NCBI GenBank assembly: GCA_027186245.1
Contig: CP114487.1
Coordinates: forward strand, 6,815,001 to 6,879,000
Direction: 5' to 3'
Length of the DNA: 64,000 nt
From: Coriaria nepalensis
Lineage: Eukaryota; Streptophyta; Magnoliopsida; Cucurbitales; Coriariaceae
This document shows positions 1-14,200 of the stretch, piece by piece (position 1 is the first letter of the stretch; each line of letters begins with the position of its first letter). Below the pieces are notes generated by a model. It did no database searches. It saw nothing but the letters and a program-made list of their open reading frames with translations, and was not told where the DNA came from. The position numbers were made by a program, and so were the translations under genes.

Positions 1-249
1 GGCCATGGTTTAACTATTGGGCTCATTGATGAAATGGATTGTCTCTGCAAATGACTAAACCTTTGACACGATTGGAAACTAGTAGTATATCATATGAGTA
101 GTTTAGGATAGTTGACCAATAAAAGCAGTGATGGTGGATCAACCACTGGATCTTCCTACCAGTCTGATGATCATCACACACACCTTCATGGACTTCCCTC
201 ATCACACATACACATTCTACGAGGCCTAAGAAATTGAGGAGTAAACCTT

Positions 250-3200
250 TTTGGCCTCATCGGTAGAGTTCCCCTCTATATAATACATAGTTCAAAGCTA
301 AATGACATATTTTTAAGGAAATTGTCCATGAGGATTATGGATATGCTAATTTAATGGCATTCTTCAATAGTTAGAATTAGGCCCTTCTACATCGAAAATG
401 GAAAAATCCAATTCTCAAGATAAGAGACAAGGATATGAGCTTTTATAAATGGTGATAGTCTTAGATACCCCATCTACAAGTTGAAATCTTGAGGCTAGTT
501 GGGCTAAGCCATTGGCCTCAGGTTTGTGAGATCGGGAGATATAAGTGAGGCTTTAAGTCTTGAAGTCATTTAAGAATTAGATACAAATATCAAAATACCT
601 GGTCAAACTTGGATTAGTGCATTTATACTCACCAAAAAACTGTTTGACAACTTGCTGAGAGTCACCAAATACTGCAATATCAATGGCTCCCATTTCAGCA
701 AAGAGTTCCAATCCAATAATTTAATACTTCATATTCAGCTTGATTATTGGTGCATAAAAATTCCAACAGTTGGCATTTCAATTGTGTTGGAACTACCAAA
801 ATGTCGGCTAGAAAGTTGGTTAAAGCTTGTCATTTGATAGCTTTTTAAGACACGTATTGAAGATTGAATTCAGCTAAATCGAGCGCACATTTGTCCAAAA
901 GTGTCATCAAAGTCTATCGACACATGATCCACCAATGAATGATTGGCCATAAAGTCGACTAGAGCTTGCCACTTGACAGCCTTCAAAGGCATGTATTGAA
1001 GATTAAATTGGGCCAAACTGAGCACCCATTTACCCAATTAGCCTTTCAAGGTAGGCCAAGACAAAAGATATTTTACGAGGTATGTACGGATATTACAAGC
1101 ATCTAAGTGTTTAATAAGAAGTGTCGTAATTTGGTTACAAAGAAGAGCAACACCAAGTACAACTTCTCAATTAGAGAATATCTTACTTTTGTCGACTGTA
1201 AAATCCAACTTAGGTAATAGATTGCTTGCTCTTGTCTTGTATCATTTTCTTATGCAAATAATCCTTCGATGGAATTTTCAGTGGTAGAAACCTAAGGTAG
1301 GAGCGGTCTACCCTTGACTGCAAGTGCCAATACCGAAGGAGTCGCAAGGTAATATATAATTGCATCGAAAGCACCTCATGTTTGAATGACCAATAAAACA
1401 TGCCTTCTCCATGCAATTTTAGGAAGGGATTAATACACATTCATTTTCCTAGCCAAATTGAAAATAAGCCGTCGAAGAAAGTTAATTTGGTTGACAAACC
1501 TCTGAAGTTCTTTCTTACTTCGTGGAGGGGAAGCCTCCGTGATGGCTATCATTTTCTACCAATCAACTTCTATGCCTCTTTGATGCACTAAGAATCCCAA
1601 AAAATTCTCGGTTGTTATCCTAAAGGTGTATTTTAGCATATTCAAAATTAATTTCTAAGATCTCATTCACCCGAGAGTTTTCCACTAATCCTCCATATGA
1701 CTTGATGCTTTGACTGATTTAACAACAATAACATAAATATAAACCTCTAATATATTTCCAATAAGGTCATGGAAGATAGTGTTCATTACCCTTTGATAAG
1801 TGGCCCTGACATTCTCTAATCTAAATGGAATTACTACCTATTTAAATTCTTTGTTCACGTGGGGCAGCAAAAAATAGTTTTTTGCACATCTTCTTGGGCG
1901 ATGAAGATTTGATTGTACCTTAAATGGACATCTATGAATGATAAAATTCATGTCAGATCGCCCCATCCATAAGTAAATTGACGAATGGCATGGGATATTC
2001 GTCTTTAAGGATAACTAAGTTAATATCCCAGAATTTGATACACACTTTAAGTTTTTCGTTCTTCTTCAAGACCGAAACAATATTTGATGTCCACTCAGAG
2101 TATCTCGACATTCATATGAATTCGGATTTCAGTAGTCATTCTACTTCCTCTTTCACCTTTAAGGTCACCTACGTCGACATCCAATGAGGAGGTTGTTGAA
2201 ATGGTCTAAAACTGGGGTTGATCGATAGCCAATGTTCAACCAATGGCGAATCTAAGCCGGCATTTCATAGTAATCCTTTACGAAATAATCTGAATATTCC
2301 AAAAGTAATTTTATTAATTTGATTTGCATATTTACACGAAGATAACTACTAATATAGATCACCAAACATTCTCAATTAATCTTAAATTTATTTATAATAA
2401 AGGATCTTGCATATATGCTTACATATCATTTAACTTGGTAGGTGCCAAATCTAACTGCTTCATAGTCCAACTGATGTCTTCTTCATCCGTTCAACCACAA
2501 AGGTATTCCTTTGACTTCCAAGCCGAAAATGTTCTTTCAACAGCAATGATGGCCTCCGCTGCTTTGGGTCATATGGATCGACCCATCATGGTACTTCTTC
2601 GATTATTGGTTCTGCTGAAGTTGGTCGAATATGTACTAAAGCCAATAGTTATCAGGAAAAATAGTTTAATTCTCTGTCAATTGGTGCCCACTGTGAAGTA
2701 GACATAATACCTATTGGTTTACCCTTATTATTCACCACCTTAATGGGCCTATGCACAACTCATAGAAAGTAGCTTCCACGACATGTGATGTGGCTACAAA
2801 AGAACAAGCCTCGACCTTGACCATGACCATCTCTACTTAATCTCTATTCTAGAATAACAAAGCTTGATTTAACAAAGAGGGGATGCACTAATTAGAGTGA
2901 ATCCAGGCTCGCCCCAGTAAGGCGTTATAAAAGGTCTTGGTATCTATCACAAAGAAGGCGGTTAATGCAGTCTTTAAGCCTATTGTTAATTCTAAAGGCA
3001 AGACATTTTTTACACTAGAAACTCCGCCAATGAAATCGCCGATTGTGACCTCTATTGAAATTAAGTTTTGAAATTACTTGTTGAAGACCCTCATCATGTT
3101 AGATAATCAGATGTCAATAGTAGCCCCGTTATCCATAAAGTACGGTTGACAAAAACCCCTTCCAAGTGGATTTAAATATATAATGATCTTAAGTGACAGA
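250..3200 (-). pseudogene. Degenerate gypsy pol (RNase H, RT, protease linker)
   Basis: Minus-strand translation shows an RNase H signature GDSQQVVKQF near 637-668, with LAQLASRFQLVDG near 480-510. RT wording VVIPFRLENVRATYQRVMN runs near 1770-1835, followed by VYIYVIVVKS, where active elements have the YxDD catalytic box. The two catalytic aspartates are therefore lost. Near 2890-2975 the linker typical of plant Tat elements is readable (TAFFVIDTKTFYNALLGR, then AWIH). Stops interrupt all frames. This is a retrotransposon polyprotein fossil with no expected function. Confidence 0.7.
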
Positions 3201-4559
3201 CCATTTAGCCAAGGAACTTGTCATCGATAACCCTCTTGGATCCATCTGACTCAGTAGCCACCTCAATGGTACTGACCGATTCATTGGTTTTATGGGCTAT
3301 TGGAGCTCAAGTAAAGTTTCCTCGTAGCTTTCTCCTGACTGACCTCCTTCTGTAACTTCGAGTTGAGGTTGAAAATTAGAGGGTAGTGTTACAATAATTC
3401 AATTAAGATTCACGGAAAGCGAACTGACCAGTATTTGTTTTTTCATCGGTTTCTAAGTCAATTGACCGTATAGTTCACCTTCTTCATCTTGAAGTCAGAA
3501 TCAACTTCATCTAAGATGGCTTCCAGAATGCCAATATCAAATTATCGTTTAACTTCCTTGGAGGGAGAGGCCATTTATTTAGCAATCATATCGGCCAAGT
3601 CTTTCGCACCTTCTAACAGATCCCTTGATAAAACTAAGAGGTTGATCGAAAATAGCTTAATCGAAAATAGCTTAGTGGAGAAGGCTTATTCAATATAATA
3701 TTGAGAGTTTCCATGAATTAAAATCGAGCCAAACCCTTCTAAGGGCATCCTTTCCATTACTACTTCCATTCTGGTGACTTAATGCTTGCGTGGTTCACGT
3801 TGTTTTCGAGTGTGCCAATTTCCTTTAGGAAATTTTGGATGCTCTAAGCATTTCTATACCATACGGATCGACCAAAAGGGCATGACCATCTGTGGGTTAT
3901 GACTACTGGTCATCCAACTTTTAGTTACCGAGTCGGCCAATTGGTTGCTCAAAATTTTAGCCGAGGGAAACTGAGAATCAGGGTAGATTTTCCCTTGTAA
4001 TATTGCTAATGGTTCTACCAAGGAGCAGCTGAAGAAGAATTTACAATTTTCGAGCAGATGAAACGACTTGAATCGTTGATCACATTGTTTCGACTATTAA
4101 CCCGAGGATAATCCCTTATATCTTGGGTCAATACTTCTCTCGATTGATGTAAAAGATGCCAAATATCTGCAATAATCGCATTAACAACGACCTTGAAAGG
4201 CTTTGCATCCACGCCCATTGGAGGGGGTGACTCAAAAATCAACAAGTCTTTCTCAATCTGCTCTTCAATGAATTGTAAGAAGGAGTGGTAATCATTTTTT
4301 TGATATCGGTATGAGTTGTAGTATTTAGAATAGTTCTTCTATGGTAATTTGTGGTCGCGCGGGATTTTTAATTCATACTCTTGAGTAAGATATAGAAAAT
4401 CTTGCTTGCTTTCAACACATCAAAAGAGTATACCCTATCCTTCTCATTGGGGTACCACTTTATAGTATCCCGGTCAGTCGACTTACTAAGGTCTGGACAA
4501 CTATCGATTTATCTCAGCCAATTAACTCGGCCATCCAGAATTTAATAGTATGTACCCCT

Positions 4560-5880
4560 ACAAGCACTTTTTGTTGGCTTCTTCCTTTAGTAGTGCCTCA
4601 TACCGAGAAGCTTTTGTTGAGAGCTTGAAGAAGTTATTGGATTTCATCACTTTGAACTTCTTTTAAAACTCGATATCAAGTCCGTTCACATCCAACTGTA
4701 CGGACTCTGGTACAAGAAGAATAACATGGGATCGATTATGTTGTTGTTTGAACTGGCTATATAGGCATCAATCGATTCTCCTCTCCTTTGATACAATTGG
4801 GACATTTTGGCCATTGTTACCTCCGGCTAGACTTGGTAGAATTAAGTGTGGAAATATTATTCCATTTCCTACCAAGTTTGAATGAAACTATGTGGTAAGT
4901 GAATATACCATACGAAAGCCTATCTAGTAAGAGAATTTGTAAGAAGATGAAACTGAAGTCGGTCATTAGCATCGGCCACTCCATATTGGACTGTAAATCG
5001 GTCGATGTGTTTGACCATAAACCGGATCGGTCTTCGCTCGAGAAAATGCTAAAATTGTGCCAGTAGCCACGAGTGAAAGACTTTTGATCTACTTCATTTG
5101 GGTACAGCTTATGATATGCCGATGCGGTGGTTACTGAGCAACCACGTCGTATATCTCTTGGATAATATTATACATTTGGTCTTTATCGACAACATATGGA
5201 GCATTTGACCTTAACTGTACGGGAGGGGCCGAAGGTGATTGAGTGATTTGTGACTCACCGTCCAAGGGATAATTTCCTGGTAGCATACAAAAAAAAGAAA
5301 CTAGTGGTGGCCTGTAGGCCGGTTGAAAGGGGATGATGATACCTTAAAAGTACCGAGAAGCCACCATTACAAAATTAGTCGCCATATCTCATCAGTGGAG
5401 GAGGGGGCACCCATTTTGGTTGATAAGTCATTCCTTATACCAGTAGGGGGTAATCAGGTCATCCTTACGGTTGGTTATTATATAAAGGAAGATCGGGTGG
5501 CCAGTACAGGATAGTTGTCAGAATCTCTTAATGATTGGGTCGTGTTCCTGAAGGATTGCCAACCTCAAATGCGAGCTGTCAAATTTTGCGGTCCATCTAC
5601 CCCCACGGTAGTCCTATTATGGTGGTATGTAAACTAGCTCAATTGGAGGTAGAAATAGTCCAAGCCGCTCTAAATGGGCAAGACAGTAGGTCGTTGTGTT
5701 TTTTGATCATCCTTTGGTTGCTTCCAGCCGTTTGATAAGTCGGGTCATTAATAAGTCTAATGGGTTGGATTGTTGTGCCTTTTAATGCATAGGAGTTTGG
5801 TTGACCCCTAAGTGTAGCCCTAGGGGTTGAGACGGCTTCTCCCTTCAGCTGCCTCTGGATATTCTCTACAGGCAGCATTG
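4560..5880 (-). pseudogene. Degenerate gypsy gag
   Basis: Between about 4790 and 5060 the minus strand reads like a plant gypsy Gag core: RPIRFMVKHIDRFTVQYG, then LTNSLTR, FVWYIHLPHSFIQTW, and PEVTMAKMSQLYQRRGES. The order matches Retrotrans_gag (NSLTG.A..WY..LPP.SI..W ... PEV....L..L.Q..GES). Stops break the frame. The flanking ORF at 5639-5878 is proline/serine rich and probably belongs to the Gag amino-terminal side. The edges are approximate. Confidence 0.6.
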
Positions 5881-6053
5881 AGGGTGGATTTGGTTGATTC
5901 TGACCAATATTATGATTATTGGTCGGATGAGGCAGTGGAGACTATCTCGACAATAGATTTTAACTATGACTCCATCATCATCACACCATTATGCTTAGGT
6001 TGAAGTTTAGAAATGTGCCCATAAAATGTCCCACCAGCTTGCTAATTTATTGA

Positions 6054-8863
6054 TGTTGAAAAAATCCACAAACCTTAATTAATCACCTCATGAATTGTGA
6101 AGTGAAATTTTAATATGAAAATGCAAGCGTGTTAGAAATTTAAAGTGTATTCACACTATAGAATTGAAAAAATGAATGAAATAAATGCGATGCCGAATTG
6201 CTAAGAAAAATAATCTAACTTTTACAAAAATAGGAGAAATGATCAAGGCTAATCTAGGTTATATTATTTTTGACGTATCTACTAACAAAGTAATTTAACT
6301 AATTGCTATGCTAACCTAATGTAAATTAACAAATACGAAAATTCAAGATTTAAGAGATAAACAAAGAACACGAAGTAAATTAATTGAAATGATAAATCTA
6401 TAATTAAATTTAGAACTACACTAAGATAATAATTTTACAGACATTAAAATCAAATCCAAGCTAAGGCAAGAAATTAACTCTAAACTAGATCTGACACTAA
6501 GACAAAAAAAACAAATAATAAAGTAAAAAATAATATTTTGTTTGTGAATGACAAATCAAGACTGTCACTTCGGTGAGAACCCAGTGGACTAATACTACTC
6601 CTAAAAATGGATCTAAGAAAAAAAGATACACATTTATTCCCATAGGAATTGAAAATAAAAAGATAAGTGTCAAACAGACCGAGAACATTAAAATGATTGT
6701 TGTGTTGAGATGTGTTATGATGCCTTTTCTCCAATCCTAAGGCTTCTATTTATATGCAAATTAAATGGTAAAATGGTCACCAAAATTTGGCCAAATCTTA
6801 GCTTCTAAGCATGAGAACGGCCAAACCTTATCGACCGTATGTAATCTTCATTATGTTCGGATTCATCCCGTTTTTTTCTCCTCCACTAACCTAAATTTTC
6901 GGCCAGCCCCTCTCCTTGGCCAAAATGGGAATTAGAGGACTTTTAGCCACTTTTTTGGGAAAAGTTTGATCCTACTTTTGATTCTCACATACTTGATCGA
7001 TTGTTTTCTACTTGTTGGCCATAAATCCACTTTGTTATAGCTATTTTTGGTTGTCTTCAGTAAATTAAGATACAAAATCAAATATTTATTAAATGATTTT
7101 ATATTTTCTTTAGACGGTTGGTCAACTCTCATTGGCTGATTTTAATTCATTTTGAATTTTTAGCCAATTATCTTTCTTCACGTATACGTAAAATTCTAGT
7201 ATCAACACATGTGGAGGCCGGAGGTCGGCCGAAAATGGACTTTAATCGACCAGGTTGGCTAACTGTTTCTTTCGGCCACCTTGTTCAGCCAGTTGGCCGT
7301 CTAAGTTGGTTGATTTGTGATTCGGCCGATTTTAGGTCATTTAAGCTAGATCGCCATCCAACTTGAGCCTTTCTTGCATATGGCCAAGAGGCTGCAAAGA
7401 AGGCGGCAATTCCAATCGATCGCCTTTAACTCGGCGTTTGTCAAGACTATGACTTCGCAATTGATTTGTAGACATTATAGAATCATCATGTTAGATCCCA
7501 TCGAGCATGCCAATTTTTTGACACTAGATTTTTCTAGACGAATGATTGGACATAAGTATTGTGAAGTAAATAACACAACAAGAAAATATTTGAAACTTAC
7601 TCGGATACAAGTTAAAGCTTCGAACGTGTTGCGTTGTTCTATTCTAGTAGTGAAAATGTGAGTGTGCAAAAAGTATATTAATACTTCAAAATTCTAACTT
7701 ATCCTACTCTTATGGAAAGCTTGTAAATAGCAAGGTCATCCTCGACAATATTTACCGGCAGAAATGTAATGAATATGGTAAGGTTAACGATACATGTTGA
7801 GCATAAATTTAAAGAACACCATTTGGTTAACGATACATATTAAATGGAAAGAAAATCTAACTTAAATGAAATAGACAATTGAAATGAACATAGAATTAAA
7901 GAGTTGCACAAATCTTGGATAATGAATTTACTTAATGATGAAAGTAATGAGTGAAAGTCATTACAATTAGTGAAAATAAACATTAAGAATGCTTAAGAAT
8001 CACGAAGCCATAAGCCTACATAGTGAAAATACATTGCTAAAACTAAGGGAATTCATAAGTGAATGACTTGGAATATAAAGACTTAAATGAAAAAGTAATT
8101 AAAAATCTATTGAAGGATGATAAATGGCGTAAGAGCCTTGGATAATTAATGTGATTGATGTAGTTTTTGAGTGGTGAGTTTTCCCTTCACCCAAGGTCTC
8201 ATTTATAGGTGAACTTGAACTCTCAGTTGCTTGATTAGTAACTACCGACACTTACTTGCCCGACAAGCTTGTTTTGTTGACCTAGCAACATTTCTTAGTT
8301 GGCAAATTGTTTCTCTTGCTAAATTAATGAAATAAGTAAGTGGGACCCATTTTCCTCCTTTATAGCTCTCTTTCCTCTTGTCGGCTGATTCTCCTTCTTG
8401 AACTTATTTGAACGTTGCTTGAATCAAGTCCAAGTTCATTTCCTTGATGAGCAACGATTCCTCTTAACTAGGTCAAAGCACCTTTCATTTTAGGAAATAA
8501 CTCCTACATTAAAGACACTTTCTATAGCTTAGTCGTTTTGTCACTCCTCTTTGCCGACTTATCGCTCTGAATGAGTCATATCCTTCTATTTTCATGCAAC
8601 TTACTCCTTGATTTGTGGCATATCTATAGATAACCAATCATCTAAAAATATTCTAAAAGTATGACTATCGTCCAACTTAACTGTTGTCCGAAAACTGGAC
8701 GACCAACACTTAGTCGACCAACTTTCATTAGTATGGCTGAATCCTTTATTAATCAACCATTCTTAGACGATTGAGGCATTTTTGGACGATTAATATCTTC
8801 AAATCTTTTAAAACACATAATGGCCGCATGCCACATGTCAGAACGATAATTCTGGCATCAACA
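6054..8863 (-). repeat. Long LTR of the first gypsy element
   Basis: Non-coding AT-rich sequence begins TGTTGAA at 6054 and ends ATCAACA at 8863, giving inverted TGTTG/CAACA-like termini. It lies next to the gag side of a minus-strand element, so it would be the 5' LTR. Its length of about 2.8 kb suits Tat/Ogre-type elements. It contains many short GGCCGA/GTCGAC words around 7.2-7.4 and 8.2-8.8 kb. The partner LTR is outside the window, so the borders are inferred from the termini only, and I could not recognise a primer-binding site. Confidence 0.5.
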
Positions 8864-10300
8864 AGTTGATAAAAGCTAGTATATATATGGTTAATTCACT
8901 TGTGACTCGCCCATTCATGGAGGTTGAGTTTAGATTTGGAGCTCAAGCTTGTGCTCCATTAATGGAGTTTGTATAAAATGAAAGAGTAAAATAAAAAAAA
9001 AAATAAAGTAAGGGTAGAAAATGGGAATTATAAAAATATCTGGGATAAAATTATAAAGAAAAAAATAAATTTAGGATGAATATATAATTTCTATTATTTA
9101 ATTATTGATATGACAGGTTTACAAATTTAGAATTATACGTATCTTAATACGATTGGTATTGTCGTGTTAAAATTTTACTATATCAATATCAATTATCTAA
9201 AAAAACAATCAAATGAATTAAAAAGTTTGATTTTAACTACTCATAAATAAATAAAAAACTAGTCAGAAATTATATAAAAAATTAATTCATACAAATTAAA
9301 CTAAAAATTAATTTAACCCTAGATATATATACCTATGTATGTATAAAATGGAGCAGTGCAAATGAATTATGTTTGTGATTATAAATCCCTTGAGTGTTGA
9401 TTTAGAGTAGACCCCGATTAGTAAGCGTAGATATGTTGATTGAATACCGAAATCATTCATGAAGGGCTAATAAAATATAAATATATATAGTTGATGATTA
9501 ATTAGTAAATAACGCACTTAAGGAAAAAAAAAAGTATTTGATTATAAGTAGCTTCATTTTCAATTTTGTAACTATGAGTGTGTGCCTTACCTCACCCTTT
9601 GGTGACTCGACCTCTTTTTCGTTTTAGAACGGGATTACAAGGGTCCACGGTCGGGTCGTGGGAGAGTATAGGCCCATTAACGCTGGCCTCCGCCCAACCA
9701 TATTGGAAAGCCGGACAGTCTTGTGAGCCCAATGACTTAAAAAAACAAAACAAAAAAGTGTAAACTGTAACGCGTCTGGCTGTCATGGCCATCCCATCGC
9801 TCATCATTCGTCTAAGCCTTACATCCAAAAATAGTAAATGCACAGGCTGTCTGCTCTTCTGAAACATGAACCTTAATGCAAAACAATACAATCTATATAT
9901 ATATATAAGAAATTAATTAACCCAAAAAATGGTCAGAAAAACAGTGAGAATTAATGTCTGATCCAGTATGTCAAAACTCTCGGTCCCTATTAATGAAAAA
10001 CTTGCCAATATGATATAATATGTATTTACATGTTTCTTAAATGCTTCTCTGCTTATTTTTATTATCCGTGCCTGTCAAGCTTACACAAGAAGTGGAGATT
10101 TATGAACACGTCGGTCGTATTAATGAGCTGAAGCAAAATCATATAATTTGACACTACTATTTTATTGTTTGTTGATATATTATATTATTCTTTGACGAAA
10201 AGTCCATCCATAATAAAAGACTCAATCGATGATAGTATGTTCTAAAATTCGGTCACTTACACTCATAAATAATGAGTGGTCGAGATTATAGTCGATCAAA
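8864..10300. other. AT-rich spacer, nothing recognised
   Basis: Mostly AT-rich sequence with short poly-A runs and (TA)n. A GC-richer island at 9578-9890 holds two opposing short ORFs with no recognisable protein wording. I see no gene here. Confidence 0.6.
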
Positions 10301-10305
10301 CTATT

Positions 10306-10845
10306 TTCTGATGCCCAAATTAGTATTGCGGATGCAAAGATATTTTTTTTATAGAGAATTTAGTGTGTAAAAATTGGTTATCTATCTCACTATGTATCTT
10401 TTAGCTTATATATCAAAGACAATGATGTGAAACTTCATACAACTTTACGCATGTTATGCTCTCATTGCTCAACAGTTTAATTATTTTCTACTCCGTAATC
10501 GATCAGGGCCACCCTCCCCTAACTTGTTAGGGATATGCTCCCCACTAAAATATCATAATAGGACCATACAACCGTCTTTTCCCTCATCAACACCTATTCA
10601 ACGGATATTCCTCAACCTAAAGACAAGTAGTTGAGTACTCGACTTAGCCTTAGGCTCAGCTAGGCACTTTTCAACTCTGCCTAGTTAGTATGGCACCTTC
10701 CAACAATGGTCTCCTCAACTCCTCAGCTTTAGTCGTCTCCTATACAACTTTAATGAGTCTTTGCAACTGACTCGATGATGACCATCGTCCCCAGCCTAAT
10801 CACCCTGAAGTCCTTGACTGAGGGTGATATAATCATTATCCAATA
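10306..10845 (-). repeat. Left (3') LTR of second gypsy element
   Basis: It aligns along its length with 18774-19316. Shared landmarks are GGATGCAAA, the block reading CATACAACCGT, and ATATTCCTCAACCTAAA. It is preceded by the target duplication CTATT. The termini have decayed from TGTTG/CAACA (here CAATA at 10841-10845). Clear sequence divergence between the two LTRs implies an old insertion. Confidence 0.8.
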
Positions 10846-11271
10846 GTTAGCACATTGGCCTGTGGTTTGAACGAGTGAGAAGTGTGTGTAACTTTATCCA
10901 AACTGACCTACTCTATTAACCAAACTGACCCGATAGACATGAAAAGGCACGAAACGACGTATTAATGACCCATTTACATGCCATTATCGTTTCGTATGCC
11001 CCTTAATAATAAATGGCTATGTGTCGATTGTCAACTAGTACACAACCGTTGTGTCAATTGTCAGCTAGTCCTTCTTCTTCTTTTTTTGCTTCCTCTTTAT
11101 TTTTAACAAATACCCTCCATCTTTTCCAGAAATCTCTCTTAATCTTCTTTATGGATTTCCTTATACTCTCTTTATTGTGCGACCTTTTTGAAGACATTAC
11201 TCCAACCATTTCATTCTGACCGCTTTTCTGATCACGTCTGTTTATTTCAAACTCAAATCCACTAATGAATC

Positions 11272-14200
11272 ATGTCTGACAAAGCGAGTAAGTTCTTTTT
11301 ATCATTCTTTCTCTATTTTCTTGATGTTCTTCACATGAATGTTTTCCCGCCTTTTTATTTTCTTTGAACCTTGTTTAATCCACTGTTACACTAAGACTTA
11401 AGGTTTTAGGCATTTGTCTCCTAAGTATGTCTGTAGTTCACTAGCCCTTGCTAGGGAGTAAGGCCATTACTTGGTTTTTCTTCCCAACACCTAGAAATTT
11501 TGAACTTTAAGTCTAAGGTGCTTCTCCTCGGGTCATACGAAGCCTATAAGGTTGATCTAGATATTTTCACCCGGACCGAGGTTGACACTCTTTCCTTTGT
11601 ATTGGTTAAGTACATCCGAGCCGAATGGTTAGATGGTAAAGGCCCCTCCTAAGCTGAGGAGAAAAACCAAAGGATATGGTCAGCATCAAATAGCAACTCA
11701 CTATAAGGACATAGTGTCTGAATTCACTAAGGATGATCGTTTTTCAATTCTGACTAACTATGACATTCCTAGCATAATCAATATTAGGGTCCCCGAGGAG
11801 TATATGCGAATATGTTCAATAGGTGCTGATGGATGTCTATATGAACATGTTTGCCTATGGATTCAGGGTTCTTCTTCAACCACTTATCCAATCCTTGTTG
11901 TGCTTCTGGGGCCTCCCCCATGGTCAATTGGTGCTAAACGTTTGGAGAACCATTCTAAGGTTGTTCATGTTGCACTTGGAAGAGATTGGCCAAGAACCCT
12001 CCTCCACCTTCTTCCATTCATTAATAAGATTGAGCCGATAGAACCATGGTTGGTACCATATCTCTATCAACAAGGGTAAACCTATTACCAATCTGTCCTA
12101 AGGTATCAAACATTATTAGAAAGAGAAGTGGTTAGCGAGTTGGCAATGTCCCTATTGTATATATTCCCTATTGACGAATACTAGGAGAAGTGCACACCTA
12201 ATTTTGACCATAGTCTCTCTGGAGAGGACGATCAAGCTTGGGAAGCCATCATTCTGATGACTGAGTGCCTAACCAGATGTCGACTCATTTGTGTTGACTC
12301 TCCCTATTGGAAAATGGATTTAAAATTTCACAATAGAAGCAATTATTGGTCCAAATGTATAATAAAAATTTTCTAAGAAACTTTTAGTGATCTTTTAGAT
12401 ATATATAAATTAATCCTATAGCTATACAAAGAGATCATACCTTAGCCTATGCAAATCATTCGAGGAGACTCATACCACAATCTTCCAGATCGATCCTCAA
12501 TATACTAGGACGTGTGTGGGCAAATATAGATGACAAGATTTTCTCTCTTTCTTTTTGTAAAAAAGTCTCTCTATTTTTCGCATTATGAAATAATTAGAAG
12601 ATGTATTTATAGAGCTATATTAGGTTTTTCAATTTAATTTGAATACTTTAAATTAATTAAATTGATGACTCAATTATAATATTAAATAATAAGATAATCA
12701 TTTGATGATACATTTGATATGGTCAAATCTTTTTAAATCTGATTTAAAATAGAATCTTATATATTTCAAATCATATCATACTTTTAATGATATATTTGAT
12801 TTAGTCAAAAAATTTCAAATTTTATTTAAAATAAAATCTCATCTATTTTAAATCAAATCATACCATATTTGAATTTTAAATTAGTTTCTCAAACCAATTT
12901 AAATTTGACCTACCTAATCTAATATTAAATTAATATCTCATATCAATTTAATATTATATATAACATATTTAATTTTAAATCAAATATATTATTATTTAAT
13001 ATATGAATTTCAAAATTCATCATTTAAAAAATATATCTTTTAATTAATTAATTAACACTAATTATCTCATAATTATAAATTTTCCCTACAAAACTATTTT
13101 CTTGCAAATAAGTCTTTTTTTTCAACCTTTGTCATTCTTACCCTATACAATATTTTATAGAGGCAACCTGGGGACCATTAACATATAATTCCAAGCTCTA
13201 ATAAATTAGATTATTAACTAAACTCATTAATTTAATAAATCTAATTTATTAATCCCAATATTATTCCACTAAAAATATGTGATTGCATTCTTGCAATTAT
13301 ATGACATATTACTAAGCAATCTCTAGTAGTTCATTGATATTATCATTACATGAAATCTAATCCTCCGAAATTGATTCATAAGTAGAGTTGGTCAAAATTA
13401 TTATTTTACCCTTCTAATTATCTCTTTAATCCTAAAGTACTATTAATCCTAAAGTACCATTCAGTTCCAAAATTAACCCTTAAGGGAACTAATATACAAT
13501 CTTCTATGAAAAAGGTTTGGATTCCATATTTGTAAATCACGTTCCTTGCCACTTATCCCAATGAATCTCTAAAATAAAACTTTTTAGCTTGTTTTACAAA
13601 CAAACCATGACGAGTGAATCAACAGATCCAGTTGACATAAATAGAAGTTCATGACCACTCAGGATTCATATTGATCTGCATATGATTATCTATTGATATG
13701 AATAAAATTTTTTTATGGCAAATGATATTTTAATAAAGAATTAATTCATATTGGGTCATGTCCTATATAATCAAATTATATAAAATACCTCTATTAAGAT
13801 GTTTATCTACATCAGTGATCTAGATCTAGATCCTTTACATTCATAATACTAGCGGACCGTACCAGCAACCATCAATTACAGATTTCATATTTTAATATGT
13901 TGCGGATAATTTAATTCATTATCTATAATTTTAATCATCTCATAGCAATACAAAATTATGTCACATAAATGAATTTATAATTTTTTGATATTTATACACA
14001 TTATTCAATAATAATATATTCACAATAATTATATAGAAAAATGTCACTTTTATTGATTTCACAAAACAATACTTATCACATGCTTTCAGGGCACCATGCC
14101 CCCCTCCCCTATAGAAGGCGATCCCTTAAACACACTTTTCAATAATGACCCCCCCCCCCCCTGACTTTTAACTTAGTGCATTTTCCTTTATCTCCCTTAT

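Larger units (their letters stand above)
1..8863 (-). mobile_element. Tat-type Ty3/gypsy retrotransposon, left-truncated by the window
   Basis: Reading the minus strand from right to left gives an LTR (6054-8863), gag-like sequence (about 4.6-5.3 kb), a protease/RT linker (about 2.8-3.2 kb), reverse transcriptase (about 1.7-2.3 kb) and RNase H (about 0.45-0.85 kb). That is the gag-PR-RT-RH order of Ty3/gypsy. Every domain carries stops and frameshifts, so the copy is dead. The integrase and the other LTR lie beyond the left edge. Assignment to the Tat (Ogre/Retand-like) group rests on the domain wording and the very long LTR and is an inference. Confidence 0.75.

Noticed and set aside
9578..9891. 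Two opposing ORFs of 61 and 99 codons in a GC-richer island
   Set aside because: No recognisable motifs on either strand; could be a decayed transposon but unsupported.
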